This document shows, piece by piece, positions 1 through 6,917 of a stretch of DNA of 8,770 nt (position 1 is its first letter; each line of letters starts with the position of its first letter). The stretch spans positions 1 to 8,770 of the forward strand of contig JAGHCW010000237.1 in assembly GCA_021160245.1 (NCBI GenBank). Direction: 5' to 3'. This DNA comes from a bacterium (GTDB lineage Bacteria > B130-G9). Under the pieces are notes generated by a model. That model saw nothing but the letters and a program-made list of their open reading frames with translations. It was not told where the DNA came from and did no database searches. The position numbers and the translations under genes are program-made.

Positions 1-109
1 CTTCTGAGGGTATGGGCAAGGAACAGAAGCTGCCATCAGGGAAGATAGGGCTTGCCACCCCTCCATTTGCGGCATCAAAGCCCTTGCGACTAAAAATAAT
101 CCTCATTCA

Positions 110-388
110 TTATGCCTCCCTTAAGTACAACATAATGCACCTTAACTGGAATTGCCGTTTGACTTCATCCAGGCCATGGGGAGCCAAGCATTGTGAACGC
201 TGGAAGTCGTCCTTGAACGCCTCGGCATAGCCCGCCTCGTTGCTCACATCCCACCCCAGCGCCTTGAACATCGGGTCGGTGAACTCGACGCGAACTGGCG
301 TCTCGTTGTAAGAACCAGATCGATGGGAGTTGATATTATCGCCGAACGTCTTGACGAGGCGCTTAATAGTATCGGGAGCTTGCATCAT
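110..388 (-). pseudogene. N-terminal remnant of a type IIG-like restriction-modification enzyme
   Basis: The frame encodes about 92 residues. The first half, with 'KRLVKTFGDNINSHRSGSYN' followed by ETPVR, EFTDPMFKALGWDV, NEAGYAEAFKDD, matches the conserved opening of large single-chain type IIG/Eco57I-like restriction-methyltransferases, as I know the family from memory. Those enzymes run to around 1000 residues and continue with nuclease and methyltransferase motifs. Here the family likeness stops after 'FKDD', and about 27 unrelated residues lead to a TAA at 110-112, so no catalytic motif is present. I chose the ATG at 386-388; a TTG six codons upstream is also in frame, and neither has a good SD site. 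It reads as a decayed fragment left of lon, transcribed away from it. A small functional protein is possible but unlikely. Confidence 0.6.
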
Positions 389-479
389 AAGCTGGATGTT
401 ATGCAATCAGCGTTCCCGGGTCAAGCAGATGCTCGGACTGCGCTTTGCTCGCGCTGGCGGCGATTCACCGTCCGGTTTG

Positions 480-508
480 TTGACATAATAGGAGCGCTAG
501 ACTATATT
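480..508 (+). promoter_or_regulatory. Sigma70-like promoter of lon
   Basis: A perfect -35 box TTGACA (480-485) and a -10 box TATATT (503-508, one mismatch to TATAAT) are separated by the optimal 17 bases. Transcription would start near 514-516, giving lon a leader of about 40 bases. The 11-base odd palindrome TTTGAATCAAA (507-517) lies over the expected start site and could be an operator, though it may be chance. No CIRCE-type heat-shock element is visible. The promoter also argues against a TTG lon start at 508, which would overlap the -10 box. Confidence 0.65.
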
Positions 509-544
509 TGAATCAAACGGCAACACGTCTATTAGTCTCAATAT

Positions 545-551
545 GGAGAGG
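545..551 (+). promoter_or_regulatory. Ribosome binding site fixing the lon start
   Basis: GGAGAGG lies just upstream of the ATG at 556, with 7 bases between GGAG and the start codon. It selects this ATG over the in-frame TTG at 508, which has no SD site and sits within the promoter. Confidence 0.75.
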
Positions 552-555
552 ATAT

Positions 556-2985
556 ATGTTTTCCAGCAATAAACCCGCAGTGCGACCGAAAGGGAAGCGA
601 GCCTACCCTCTGGTTGCCCTCAGAGATATGGTGATTTTCCCGGACGTCCTAGTGCCGCTTTTTATCGGTCGCGGAATGTCCATAAGAGCCATCAATTCTC
701 TGGCAACCGATGAGGAAATGCTCGTTTTCGCGATGCAAAAAGACGTGAATGATAAGGCCCCCGCCGCCGATGGCATTCATGATGTGGGCGTTCTAGCTCG
801 GATAAAGCAGAAGATCGTGATGTCCGACAAGAGCATCAAGGTGTTAGTGGTCGGTCTCAATAGGGTTCGCATCGGACGTTTTGTCAGGGAAGACGATTAC
901 TTCATGGCGGAGGTGGAGACTATTGAGGAGGCGGAGTTTGCTGACAGCTTTTACTCGCGCTTACTGGATGAGGTGAAAGACAAGTTCGCATACTGTGTTC
1001 AGATCAACCCGCGGCTGGGCAATGAGGTATCGCGTTCCATCGGGCGTATCGAATCGCCTCACAAGCTCTTGGGGGCCATAGCCCATCATCTCTCAACCCC
1101 GAGCGACATGAAGCAGAAGCTGCTGGAGATGGTTAGCGTGAAGGCGCAGTTGATGCGTCTTTTAGACCTTCTGGATGCTGAAGTCAAGACATTGGAGCTC
1201 GATGACAAGCTGAAGGATGACGTTAAGCGGCAGCTTGAGACCACCCAGAAGGAGTACTATCTGGGCGAGAAGATGAAGGCTATACAGAAAGAGCTCGGTC
1301 GGACAGAGGACGGCAAGAACGAGATGCAGAAGCTGAAGGAGCAGATAGAGAAGGCTGGGATGCCTGACGAGGTGAAGAAGAAGGCCGACCAGGAGCTCCA
1401 GCGGATGTCCATGATGCCCCCTATCTCAGCTGAGGCGACCGTCTCGCGGACTTATCTAGAATGGTTAGTTACTTTGCCCTGGGCGAAGCGAACAGATGAC
1501 AATGACGACGTCGAGCTGGCAGAGAAGATCTTGGAGGAGGACCATTGGGGTCTTAAGCAGGTCAAAGAGCGCGTCGTCGAGTATCTGGCCGTGCACAAAC
1601 TCGTCAAGAAGATAAAGGGCCCGATCTTGTGCTTCGTGGGGCCTCCCGGCGTTGGGAAGACTTCCTTTGCGAAGTCCGTGGCTCGGGCTTTGGACCGGAA
1701 ATTCGTGCGCCTCTCACTTGGGGGTGTTCGAGATGAGGCGGAGATTCGGGGACATAGGCGGACTTATATTGGGGCGTTGCCCGGCAGGTTGATTCACGCG
1801 ATGCGCAAGGCCGGCAGCAAGAATCCCGTTTTTCTCTTGGACGAGGTCGATAAGATGAGCTCGGATTTCAGGGGAGATCCGGCGTCTGCGCTTTTGGAGG
1901 TCTTGGACCCTGAGCAGAATCACACGTTCATGGACCATTATCTTGACGTTGATTTCGACCTTTCCGAGGTGATGTTTATCACCACTGCCAACGTCCAGCA
2001 TACCATTCCCCCGGCGCTTCAGGACCGGATGGAGATTATTCGGCTACCGGGCTACACGGAGTTTGAGAAGGTCAAGATTGCGGAGAATTTCTTGACGAGC
2101 AAGCAGATTACTGAGAACGGTCTCGGGGACTACAATCTGGAGTTCACGGAGGATGGCCTCAAGACGGTAATCCGCAATTATACAAGGGAAGCGGGTGTCA
2201 GGAATCTCGAGCGTGAGATAGGCAGCATCTGCCGAAAGCTCGCGAAGCAAGCGGCCAAGGATAAACTAGACGGTCCTGTGGTTATCGATAGCGAGAAAGT
2301 TGAGGAGCTGCTCGGGATACAAAAATACCGAATGGCCAAGCGCGACAAGGAGCATCAGATAGGCTCGGCCGTAGGGCTTGCCTGGACGGAACAGGGCGGG
2401 CAGATTCTGACTACCGAGGTGCTCTTGATGGAAGGCAAGGGCAATCTGCTATTGACCGGTCAGCTCGGCGATGTCATGCAGGAATCCGCAAAGGCTGCCC
2501 TGAGTTTTGTGCATTCGAGAGCGGCCGAGCTCGGCATCTCCGGTGACATTTTTAAGCGTCGGGACGTGCATATCCATATACCGGAAGGCGCGATTCCCAA
2601 GGATGGCCCCTCTGCCGGCATTACTCTGGCGACCTCTCTTGCCTCGGCATTCTCTGGCAGACCCGTTCGATGCGATGTTTCGATGACTGGCGAGATAACA
2701 CTTCGTGGAAACGTGCTTCCCATCGGCGGGCTAAAGGAGAAGGCCATCGCGGCCCACAGCGCACACATCAAGAAGGTTATCATCCCGGCGGAGAACGAGA
2801 GGGACCTGTCGGAGATACCAGATTTGATCAAGGAGGAGATCGAGTTCATTCCCGTCCAGACGATGGATGAGGTGCTTGCGATTGCTCTTCTTCCCGCGAC
2901 GAAGTCTGAGTTTGATGAGCTGATGAAATATAGTAGTTTCCCCGCGGAATCGGACGCTCATCCGGAGACGGACGTCGCCGATTGA
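556..2985 (+). CDS. lon: Lon protease (LonA type, ATP-dependent serine protease)
   Basis: This is a complete LonA of 809 residues, close to the 784 of the E. coli enzyme. It is a cytosolic hexameric protease that unfolds and degrades misfolded and short-lived regulatory proteins, including many antitoxins. Domain order is canonical: substrate-binding N-domain (about 15-205, with 'YPLVALRDMVIFP'), a charged helical region (about 206-310), the AAA+ module, and the protease domain (about 595-790). Visible motifs are Walker A GPPGVGKT (362-369), Walker B FLLDEVDKM with D429/E430, catalytic Ser686 in DGPSAG and Lys729 in GGLKEKAIAA, 43 residues apart as in E. coli (S679/K722). A short acidic tail follows. 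The start is set by the SD at 545 and the promoter at 480-508. It is a single-gene unit convergent with the R-M operon. No lesion is seen. It is not the Lon-like BrxL of BREX, because the LonA N-domain is present. Confidence 0.97.
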   Translation: MFSSNKPAVRPKGKRAYPLVALRDMVIFPDVLVPLFIGRGMSIRAINSLATDEEMLVFAMQKDVNDKAPAADGIHDVGVLARIKQKIVMSDKSIKVLVVGLNRVRIGRFVREDDYFMAEVETIEEAEFADSFYSRLLDEVKDKFAYCVQINPRLGNEVSRSIGRIESPHKLLGAIAHHLSTPSDMKQKLLEMVSVKAQLMRLLDLLDAEVKTLELDDKLKDDVKRQLETTQKEYYLGEKMKAIQKELGRTEDGKNEMQKLKEQIEKAGMPDEVKKKADQELQRMSMMPPISAEATVSRTYLEWLVTLPWAKRTDDNDDVELAEKILEEDHWGLKQVKERVVEYLAVHKLVKKIKGPILCFVGPPGVGKTSFAKSVARALDRKFVRLSLGGVRDEAEIRGHRRTYIGALPGRLIHAMRKAGSKNPVFLLDEVDKMSSDFRGDPASALLEVLDPEQNHTFMDHYLDVDFDLSEVMFITTANVQHTIPPALQDRMEIIRLPGYTEFEKVKIAENFLTSKQITENGLGDYNLEFTEDGLKTVIRNYTREAGVRNLEREIGSICRKLAKQAAKDKLDGPVVIDSEKVEELLGIQKYRMAKRDKEHQIGSAVGLAWTEQGGQILTTEVLLMEGKGNLLLTGQLGDVMQESAKAALSFVHSRAAELGISGDIFKRRDVHIHIPEGAIPKDGPSAGITLATSLASAFSGRPVRCDVSMTGEITLRGNVLPIGGLKEKAIAAHSAHIKKVIIPAENERDLSEIPDLIKEEIEFIPVQTMDEVLAIALLPATKSEFDELMKYSSFPAESDAHPETDVAD

Positions 2986-3253
2986 TTAGAGAGTTGTCCA
3001 CGAAGAGGCCAAGAGCACGGGAGGAAGGGCCTCGGCGCAAGCGACGTGATTTCGACACTGCGGCTGCTAATGTCTCTTTGCAGATGACTTTAGCGCCTCG
3101 CTTTTTTGAGGACGGAGCGGATGCGGCCGGCGAGGCGATCGGGTTGGCTGATTGCTTTTAGCGCCCACGAGGCGAGGCGCTTTGGTGAGCGGAGTTTGTG
3201 GGATAGGTTCAGCCGTTCGATGCGAGTCTCGTATTCTCTGAGGTCGTCGAACG
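2986..3253. other. Convergent intergenic region between lon and res
   Basis: This 268-base gap separates the 3' ends of two converging genes, so it should hold termination signals, but I see no classic stem followed by a T-run. Candidates are weak: a 6-bp stem GAGGCC/GGCCTC (3005-3010 with 3028-3033, 17-base loop) and a widely spaced 10-bp inverted repeat (3092-3101 with 3172-3181). No gene with a start codon can be assigned; a start-less coding-like - strand frame covers the res-proximal part. Confidence 0.6.
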
Positions 3254-3326
3254 TTAGCTCTTGTATTTGCCGAATCCGCTGAGCAGGCTCGCAAATGATC
3301 TTGGTGTATAACTTTTGAATCCCTCT
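3090..3326 (-). other. Start-less open frame, possible 3' fragment of a lost gene
   Basis: A - strand frame is open for 79 codons, from the TGA at 3327-3329 to a TAA at 3090-3092, without any ATG, GTG or TTG. Its first third overlaps the end of res in another frame and is probably shadow. The remainder reads as plausible protein: 'LTFDDLREYETRIERLNL', 'SHKLRSPKRLASWALKAI', and a basic end 'RIRSVLKKARR'. That pattern, a short charged helix followed by a basic amphipathic stretch, resembles the C-terminal tails of some bacterial glycosyltransferases, but I cannot assign it. It may be the stump of a gene replaced when the R-M operon arrived. Confidence 0.25.
3092..3181. repeat. 10-bp inverted repeat spaced by 70 bp
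   Basis: AGCGCCTCGC (3092-3101) and its exact reverse complement GCGAGGCGCT (3172-3181) lie in the lon/res gap. The wide spacing makes a hairpin terminator unlikely, and related short CGAGGCG strings occur between the arms, so this may be compositional. Confidence 0.5.
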
Positions 3327-5932
3327 TCATCTACAAAGACGTAGTCATAGACCATCTTCGTCTGAGCTCGGTTGATATCCGCACACCACTGCTTCAGCCG
3401 CGCCATTTTCAGCGGAACGTTCAAATCCTCCTGCCCCTTTGTCTCGGCAATAATAACCCGTCCATCGGTTAGTTTGACGATAAAATCCGGGTAGTACTCG
3501 GAGATATCTCCATCCGCGTTTGCATAATCCAGCTTGAAGTGAATCGCCAGGAAGTTCTTCGCGTAGGATACAACGTCGTTGCATTGCTCCAGAAAATCCG
3601 CAAACTCAAGCTCGAAGTGGCTGTCGCCGATCAACCGGTTGAAGACCGATTTCCTCGGGATCATATAATCCTGATCCTTGACGATAAATGGTCGCGTTTG
3701 ACGCAGCTTGATCGTGTCGCGAATCTCCGCATCGCCCTTATCCTGTACGGTCAATTCGTTGATCGCTCGCTTGAAAGCCTCGATCACTGTTTTGGTCGCT
3801 GCAAGCTCGGACAGATTCCGCAGAGTATTTGGTGACTCAAGGTCCACGGTCCTACCGAAAAGAGCATCCCGCACAAAGCTCTTCACTTTGCCGTATAGCA
3901 TATCGTAGCCACTCACAAGTCGCAGTTCCTTCATCACCGTTCGGGCGAAATAGCCGATTACGCTCCGGTAATCCGCCAAGCCGGCGCTGTCCAGCACTGT
4001 CGTGTGGGTTATTTCTCCGGTGGTGATGTCCTTGAAGACGATCTCCCGCTGCTCCTCCTCGCTATACTGCTGATATGGCACCACCTGAAACACCATATTG
4101 TCGGTATCCAAATCCACCAGGTTTTTGTATTCTCGATAGACACGAGGCGTCAGCACCGGAATCTCGATGTCTAGTTTGTCGATGTCCTTGTTGACGTTTT
4201 CATTATCAATTTCGACCACCAGTGGTGTCTTCGGTCGTGTTCCCTCGCCCATGGCCTTGCGCTCCAGTTCGACACCTTCGGCCTGAATCGACTCGACGAA
4301 TTCCATGAATGCCTCGGTCCCGATAACGCTTACATATTCCTCCTCGCTGCCGGGATACATCTTGCGCAAGCCACGCCCCAGCGTCTGCTCTGGCAGGATG
4401 TTGCTCTTGGCCGAATACGCTCGTAAACCCACAATCGTTGTTACATTGCGCACGTCCCATCCCTCTTTCAGCATGATCACGGACACAATCGCCTTGTAGG
4501 GACTGTCGGAGCTGTCTATCTCATTAGCCTGCTTGCGCAGCGCTTCCAGCTCCTCCTTCTTCTTGCCGGATTGCGCCTCGGATATCTCACCATTGTTCTT
4601 TGTATGGATCATCAGCACGCCCCCCGCCAGTTCGGAATAGCAGTTCTCCAGATACTCCGCCACGTCGTCGCAGTTTCTGGTGTCATCCGTCATGACGAAT
4701 AGAATCGCCTTCTTGCCCATCTTTTGGTGCTCATCGTGGGCTTTGCGCCATTCGATCACACCGAGGTCGAGGTAATCCGCGTATTTCTCAGTAAACTTGG
4801 CGCTTTGTCTCTCTCGCAACTTCGCCCGGCTGGCCGCGTCAGGTAACACCGGATGCTTGACCACATTCTGCGAAATGGCCTCAACAAGCGGATAATCGGC
4901 AACCGTCTGCACGAAAATCGCCCCGTTGTTGTGCCTCGGCGTTGCCGTGAAATCCACCTGCAGGCTCAATTGCCCTCCTTTTTGTAGCAACCGGTTGTGG
5001 ATGTCCTCGATTGATTTGAACCACGCCAACTTCGACTCGTGGATATGGTGCGCCTCGTCATTGAGAACCATCAGTTCATCGATGTCCCGCACGATCATCC
5101 CCAGGTCCACCTTAGAATCCGTCGTCTTCCCCGTCGGACGCTTGCCGAGGAAGTAGTCCATCGTGTTCTCGTCGTCCGGTGAGGGTGGAATATCATCGCC
5201 CGCATAGACGCGGTGAATGTTGGTCAAGAAGATGTTGCCGGTGGAGCGCGTGATGCGCACTTCATCCTGCTTATGCAAGGTTAGCTGAAAGTCATTCCGC
5301 CAGTTGTGCCCGTCAAAGCCGTTGTCCGGCAGCACCGGGTCCTCATAGAATATCCGTAGGCCTTGAAAGTCTCTGTAGATACGGTCCAGCACAATGATAT
5401 TCGGCGTGATAACAAGAAAGTTGCGCGACAGCTCCGAATCTGGCTCATATAGCTTATGAAAAAAACTCCACGCGAGAGCAAGACTCATTACCTTCGTCTT
5501 GCCGCTCCCGGTTGCCATCTTTATCACATATCGCCGCCAGTTCTCATCGAACATGCTGGTCGCGATCGCGCCGGAACTGTCGAAACGCATAAGGTCATAT
5601 TTGTCTTTTGCGCCCACAACATCATAGAGATATACGATGGTCTCGATCGCTTCTTGTTGCGCAAAATAATACGTGAAACTGCCCATGATGCTGCCCACGC
5701 CAGGCAATAGATGAGGCGCCTTGAACCACCAGTTGAGGAGGCTCTTGCTCGTCTCGCTGGCGCCCGAATAGCCACTATCGCGAAACTCCTTCACCTTACG
5801 CCGCAATTGTGCCACAAGCGGCGGCATCAGCTTGCCCATGCTGGTCCGCAGCGTCTCATCTGCCGGAAACCAACGCATCTCTGGCGCCAAAATTGCGTGA
5901 GGTGAATCAGGAAAGTCTGGATGCAGCGCCAT
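3254..5932 (-). CDS. res: Type III-like restriction enzyme Res subunit (DEAH helicase plus PD-(D/E)XK nuclease)
   Basis: This 892-residue protein is the restriction subunit of the R-M system. In type III systems Res works in complex with Mod, using ATP-driven movement along DNA to sense unmodified sites and then cutting. Superfamily 2 helicase motifs appear in order: motif I ATGSGKT (140-146), motif II DEAH (292-295), motif III TAT (329-331), and motif VI 'QTLGRGLRK' (516-524). The C-terminus carries a nuclease signature: P815-D816, then E830-x-K832 in 'IIAETKG'. All key residues are present, and the length fits the family (roughly 900-1000). The ATG at 5930-5932 overlaps the hepT TAA by one base, with GGGAG 8 bases upstream, implying translational coupling. 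The oddity is its separation from mod by about 1.4 kb of other genes, when the pair is usually adjacent. Family assignment is secure; the exact type rests on its pairing with mod. Confidence 0.93.
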   Translation of the reverse strand: MALHPDFPDSPHAILAPEMRWFPADETLRTSMGKLMPPLVAQLRRKVKEFRDSGYSGASETSKSLLNWWFKAPHLLPGVGSIMGSFTYYFAQQEAIETIVYLYDVVGAKDKYDLMRFDSSGAIATSMFDENWRRYVIKMATGSGKTKVMSLALAWSFFHKLYEPDSELSRNFLVITPNIIVLDRIYRDFQGLRIFYEDPVLPDNGFDGHNWRNDFQLTLHKQDEVRITRSTGNIFLTNIHRVYAGDDIPPSPDDENTMDYFLGKRPTGKTTDSKVDLGMIVRDIDELMVLNDEAHHIHESKLAWFKSIEDIHNRLLQKGGQLSLQVDFTATPRHNNGAIFVQTVADYPLVEAISQNVVKHPVLPDAASRAKLRERQSAKFTEKYADYLDLGVIEWRKAHDEHQKMGKKAILFVMTDDTRNCDDVAEYLENCYSELAGGVLMIHTKNNGEISEAQSGKKKEELEALRKQANEIDSSDSPYKAIVSVIMLKEGWDVRNVTTIVGLRAYSAKSNILPEQTLGRGLRKMYPGSEEEYVSVIGTEAFMEFVESIQAEGVELERKAMGEGTRPKTPLVVEIDNENVNKDIDKLDIEIPVLTPRVYREYKNLVDLDTDNMVFQVVPYQQYSEEEQREIVFKDITTGEITHTTVLDSAGLADYRSVIGYFARTVMKELRLVSGYDMLYGKVKSFVRDALFGRTVDLESPNTLRNLSELAATKTVIEAFKRAINELTVQDKGDAEIRDTIKLRQTRPFIVKDQDYMIPRKSVFNRLIGDSHFELEFADFLEQCNDVVSYAKNFLAIHFKLDYANADGDISEYYPDFIVKLTDGRVIIAETKGQEDLNVPLKMARLKQWCADINRAQTKMVYDYVFVDEEGFKSYTPRSFASLLSGFGKYKS

Positions 5933-6303
5933 TACTCGAACTCCCGTATCATTCTGCGTATGGTCTCCAAGAGACGAGGCATCTTCCTCTTGCAGGTGAA
6001 GAAGACTGTTGTTGCATCGACGTTGGCATAGTGATGCGTGATGATGTCCCGCATACCTTTTGCGTTTTTCCAGTCCACATCGGGATAACGCGACAACAAC
6101 TCACCACCGGTTATTTTATCGAGATGCTTCAGCGATTCACCGACCACGATCAGCATCATACAGATTGCGTCCATTTTTTCTATGCCGGCGGGGCTGTCTG
6201 TGAAATCGGAGACCTGGCGTATGGCCTCGAAACGGGTTACGATCCTGGCCGCGGCCGTTTCCACTTGGCGTAAGACCTCCTGGCAAAGCTCCCTGTCAAG
6301 CAT
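5932..6303 (-). CDS. hepT: HepT-like HEPN ribonuclease toxin (DUF86)
   Basis: This 123-residue, largely helical protein belongs to the HepT/DUF86 HEPN family. These are ribonuclease toxins; characterised members cleave RNA, including tRNA, and are silenced by MntA, which adds AMP to the tyrosine of the active-site motif. The RX4HXY motif is intact: R85-DIIT-H90-H-Y92, in 'RDIITHHY'. The conserved mid-protein 'VVGESLKHLDK' is also typical. I set the start at the ATG at 6301-6303 because GGGGAGG lies 6 bases upstream; an ATG five codons earlier lacks an SD site. The gene overlaps mntA by 8 bases and the next gene, res, by one, so toxin, antitoxin and restriction enzyme are probably translated together. 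The intact motif suggests an active toxin, but that is inference. Confidence 0.9.
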   Translation of the reverse strand: MLDRELCQEVLRQVETAAARIVTRFEAIRQVSDFTDSPAGIEKMDAICMMLIVVGESLKHLDKITGGELLSRYPDVDWKNAKGMRDIITHHYANVDATTVFFTCKRKMPRLLETIRRMIREFE

Positions 6304-6586
6304 ACACTGCCTCCCCATTGATTCGCTCCTTCAGAAATCGATTCATGCCATCTGTGTAGGCGACGAGGTCCACGGGTTGGTGAAGCCTCTCCTCCAAATC
6401 GCTCTTGATGCCCGCGAGCATGAACAGGTCCGGCTCTGATATACGTACCACTATGTCCACGTCGCTATTGGCCCCGGCCTCTCCGCGCGCCACTGAACCG
6501 AAGAGACCTATAGCGAGGATTTCGTATCGCTTCGCTGCCTCCTTCTTGTAAACGCGCAGAACCTCAAGAATCTTCCTTATCTCCAT
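6296..6586 (-). CDS. mntA: MntA-like nucleotidyltransferase antitoxin
   Basis: This 96-residue protein is a minimal nucleotidyltransferase (MNT) of the MntA family, the antitoxin partner of HepT. Known members transfer AMP from ATP to the tyrosine of the HEPN RX4HXY motif and so neutralise the toxin. The GSX10DXD signature is exact: G30-S31, then D42-V-D44, in 'GLFGSVARGEAGANSDVDIV'. A third acidic residue, D73 in 'QPVDLV', completes the metal site. The start is the ATG at 6584-6586 because AGGAGG sits 7 bases upstream (6594-6599). A longer frame to 6655 adds 23 residues, but these overlap the dinD fragment and are not expected in the family. The antitoxin precedes and overlaps the toxin gene, as is usual. 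The gene lies 55 bases after the dinD fragment. Confidence 0.92.
   Translation of the reverse strand: MEIRKILEVLRVYKKEAAKRYEILAIGLFGSVARGEAGANSDVDIVVRISEPDLFMLAGIKSDLEERLHQPVDLVAYTDGMNRFLKERINGEAVYA
6310..6316 (-). promoter_or_regulatory. Ribosome binding site deciding the hepT start
   Basis: GGGGAGG on the - strand, inside the 3' end of mntA, lies 6 bases before the ATG at 6301-6303. It favours that ATG over the one at 6316-6318, which the SD itself abuts. Confidence 0.75.
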
Positions 6587-6593
6587 TGCCTTT

Positions 6594-6599
6594 CCTCCT
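6594..6599 (-). promoter_or_regulatory. Ribosome binding site deciding the mntA start
   Basis: A perfect AGGAGG on the - strand lies 7 bases before the ATG at 6584-6586. It indicates that the frame upstream of this ATG is not translated as part of MntA. Confidence 0.8.
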
Positions 6600-6641
6600 A
6601 CGAGCTTTCTAGCAACCGTCTCGAATTCGACACCCTCAAAT

Positions 6642-6917
6642 TCACGTCCATTCATTGACTGCCTGCTGGCCGCCCTTGCCGATCTCGATCATTTTGCTGA
6701 CGTCAGCAAAATGATCCTCAATGCGATGCCCGCTGTTGAAGCAAGCTGTCTTGGCCTTCTCGATCACGCCCTCGAAATTGCGGTATTGGGTGTAGTCCAA
6801 CACCTGGGCTAGAGCTCGGCTTTCCCAATAATCCATATCGTTGTCATTCGTGCGTTTGATTTGCTCGAAAGGCGAGATATGCCCTGCAGTCGCCTTCGTT
6901 ATCTCCTTCGCCATCAT
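6642..6917 (-). pseudogene. dinD: Truncated DinD (N-terminal BRO/ANT-like part only)
   Basis: The frame encodes 91 residues that match the N-terminus of DNA-damage-inducible protein D: 'SPFEQIKR', 'DYWESRALAQVLDYTQYRNF', 'VIEKAKTACFNSGH', then EDHFADVSKMIEIGKGG. DinD is about 270 residues; E. coli DinD is SOS-induced and acts on RecA filaments. Here the chain ends in 'QQAVNEWT' and a TGA just where family members continue with a conserved 'LSRYACYLI'-type stretch. I find no continuation in the other two frames before mntA, so the rest was deleted rather than frameshifted. The start at 6915-6917 overlaps the GxxExxY stop as ATGA, with AGGAGAG about 6 bases upstream; a second ATG follows at once. 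Translation signals are intact, so a short product may still be made. It contains a perfect 30-bp palindrome (6687-6716). Confidence 0.8.
6687..6716. repeat. Perfect 30-bp palindrome inside the dinD fragment
   Basis: The two 15-base halves are exact reverse complements with no spacer, centred on the GACGTC at 6699-6704 and bounded by GATC at each end. Flanking bases (C6686, C6717) break the symmetry. On the - strand it encodes DHFADVSKMI, a stretch I recall as conserved in DinD, so protein sequence may explain part of the symmetry. It could act as an operator, a cruciform or a recombination site. Confidence 0.97.

Noticed and set aside
508-555. N-terminal extension of Lon from a TTG codon
   Set aside because: It overlaps the -10 box, lacks an SD site, and the 16 residues are not expected in Lon; the ATG at 556 has a well-placed SD.
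2460-2849. 129-codon - strand open frame within lon
   Set aside because: It is antisense to the Lon protease domain, including the catalytic Ser and Lys codons, so it is a shadow.
110-2985. BREX-like system (PglX-like methyltransferase fragment next to a Lon-like protein)
   Set aside because: The Lon is a canonical LonA with its substrate-binding N-domain, not BrxL, and no other BREX gene is present; the methyltransferase piece is a short remnant.
3005-3033. Rho-independent terminator for lon
   Set aside because: The 6-bp GAGGCC/GGCCTC stem has a 17-base loop and no following T-run, so it cannot be supported as a terminator.
5809-6273. 154-codon + strand open frame opposite hepT and the start of res
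   Set aside because: It is antisense to two genes with intact family motifs and has no domain signature.
6587-6655. 23-residue N-terminal extension of MntA
   Set aside because: The perfect AGGAGG at 6594-6599 points to the ATG at 6584-6586, and the extension overlaps the dinD fragment.
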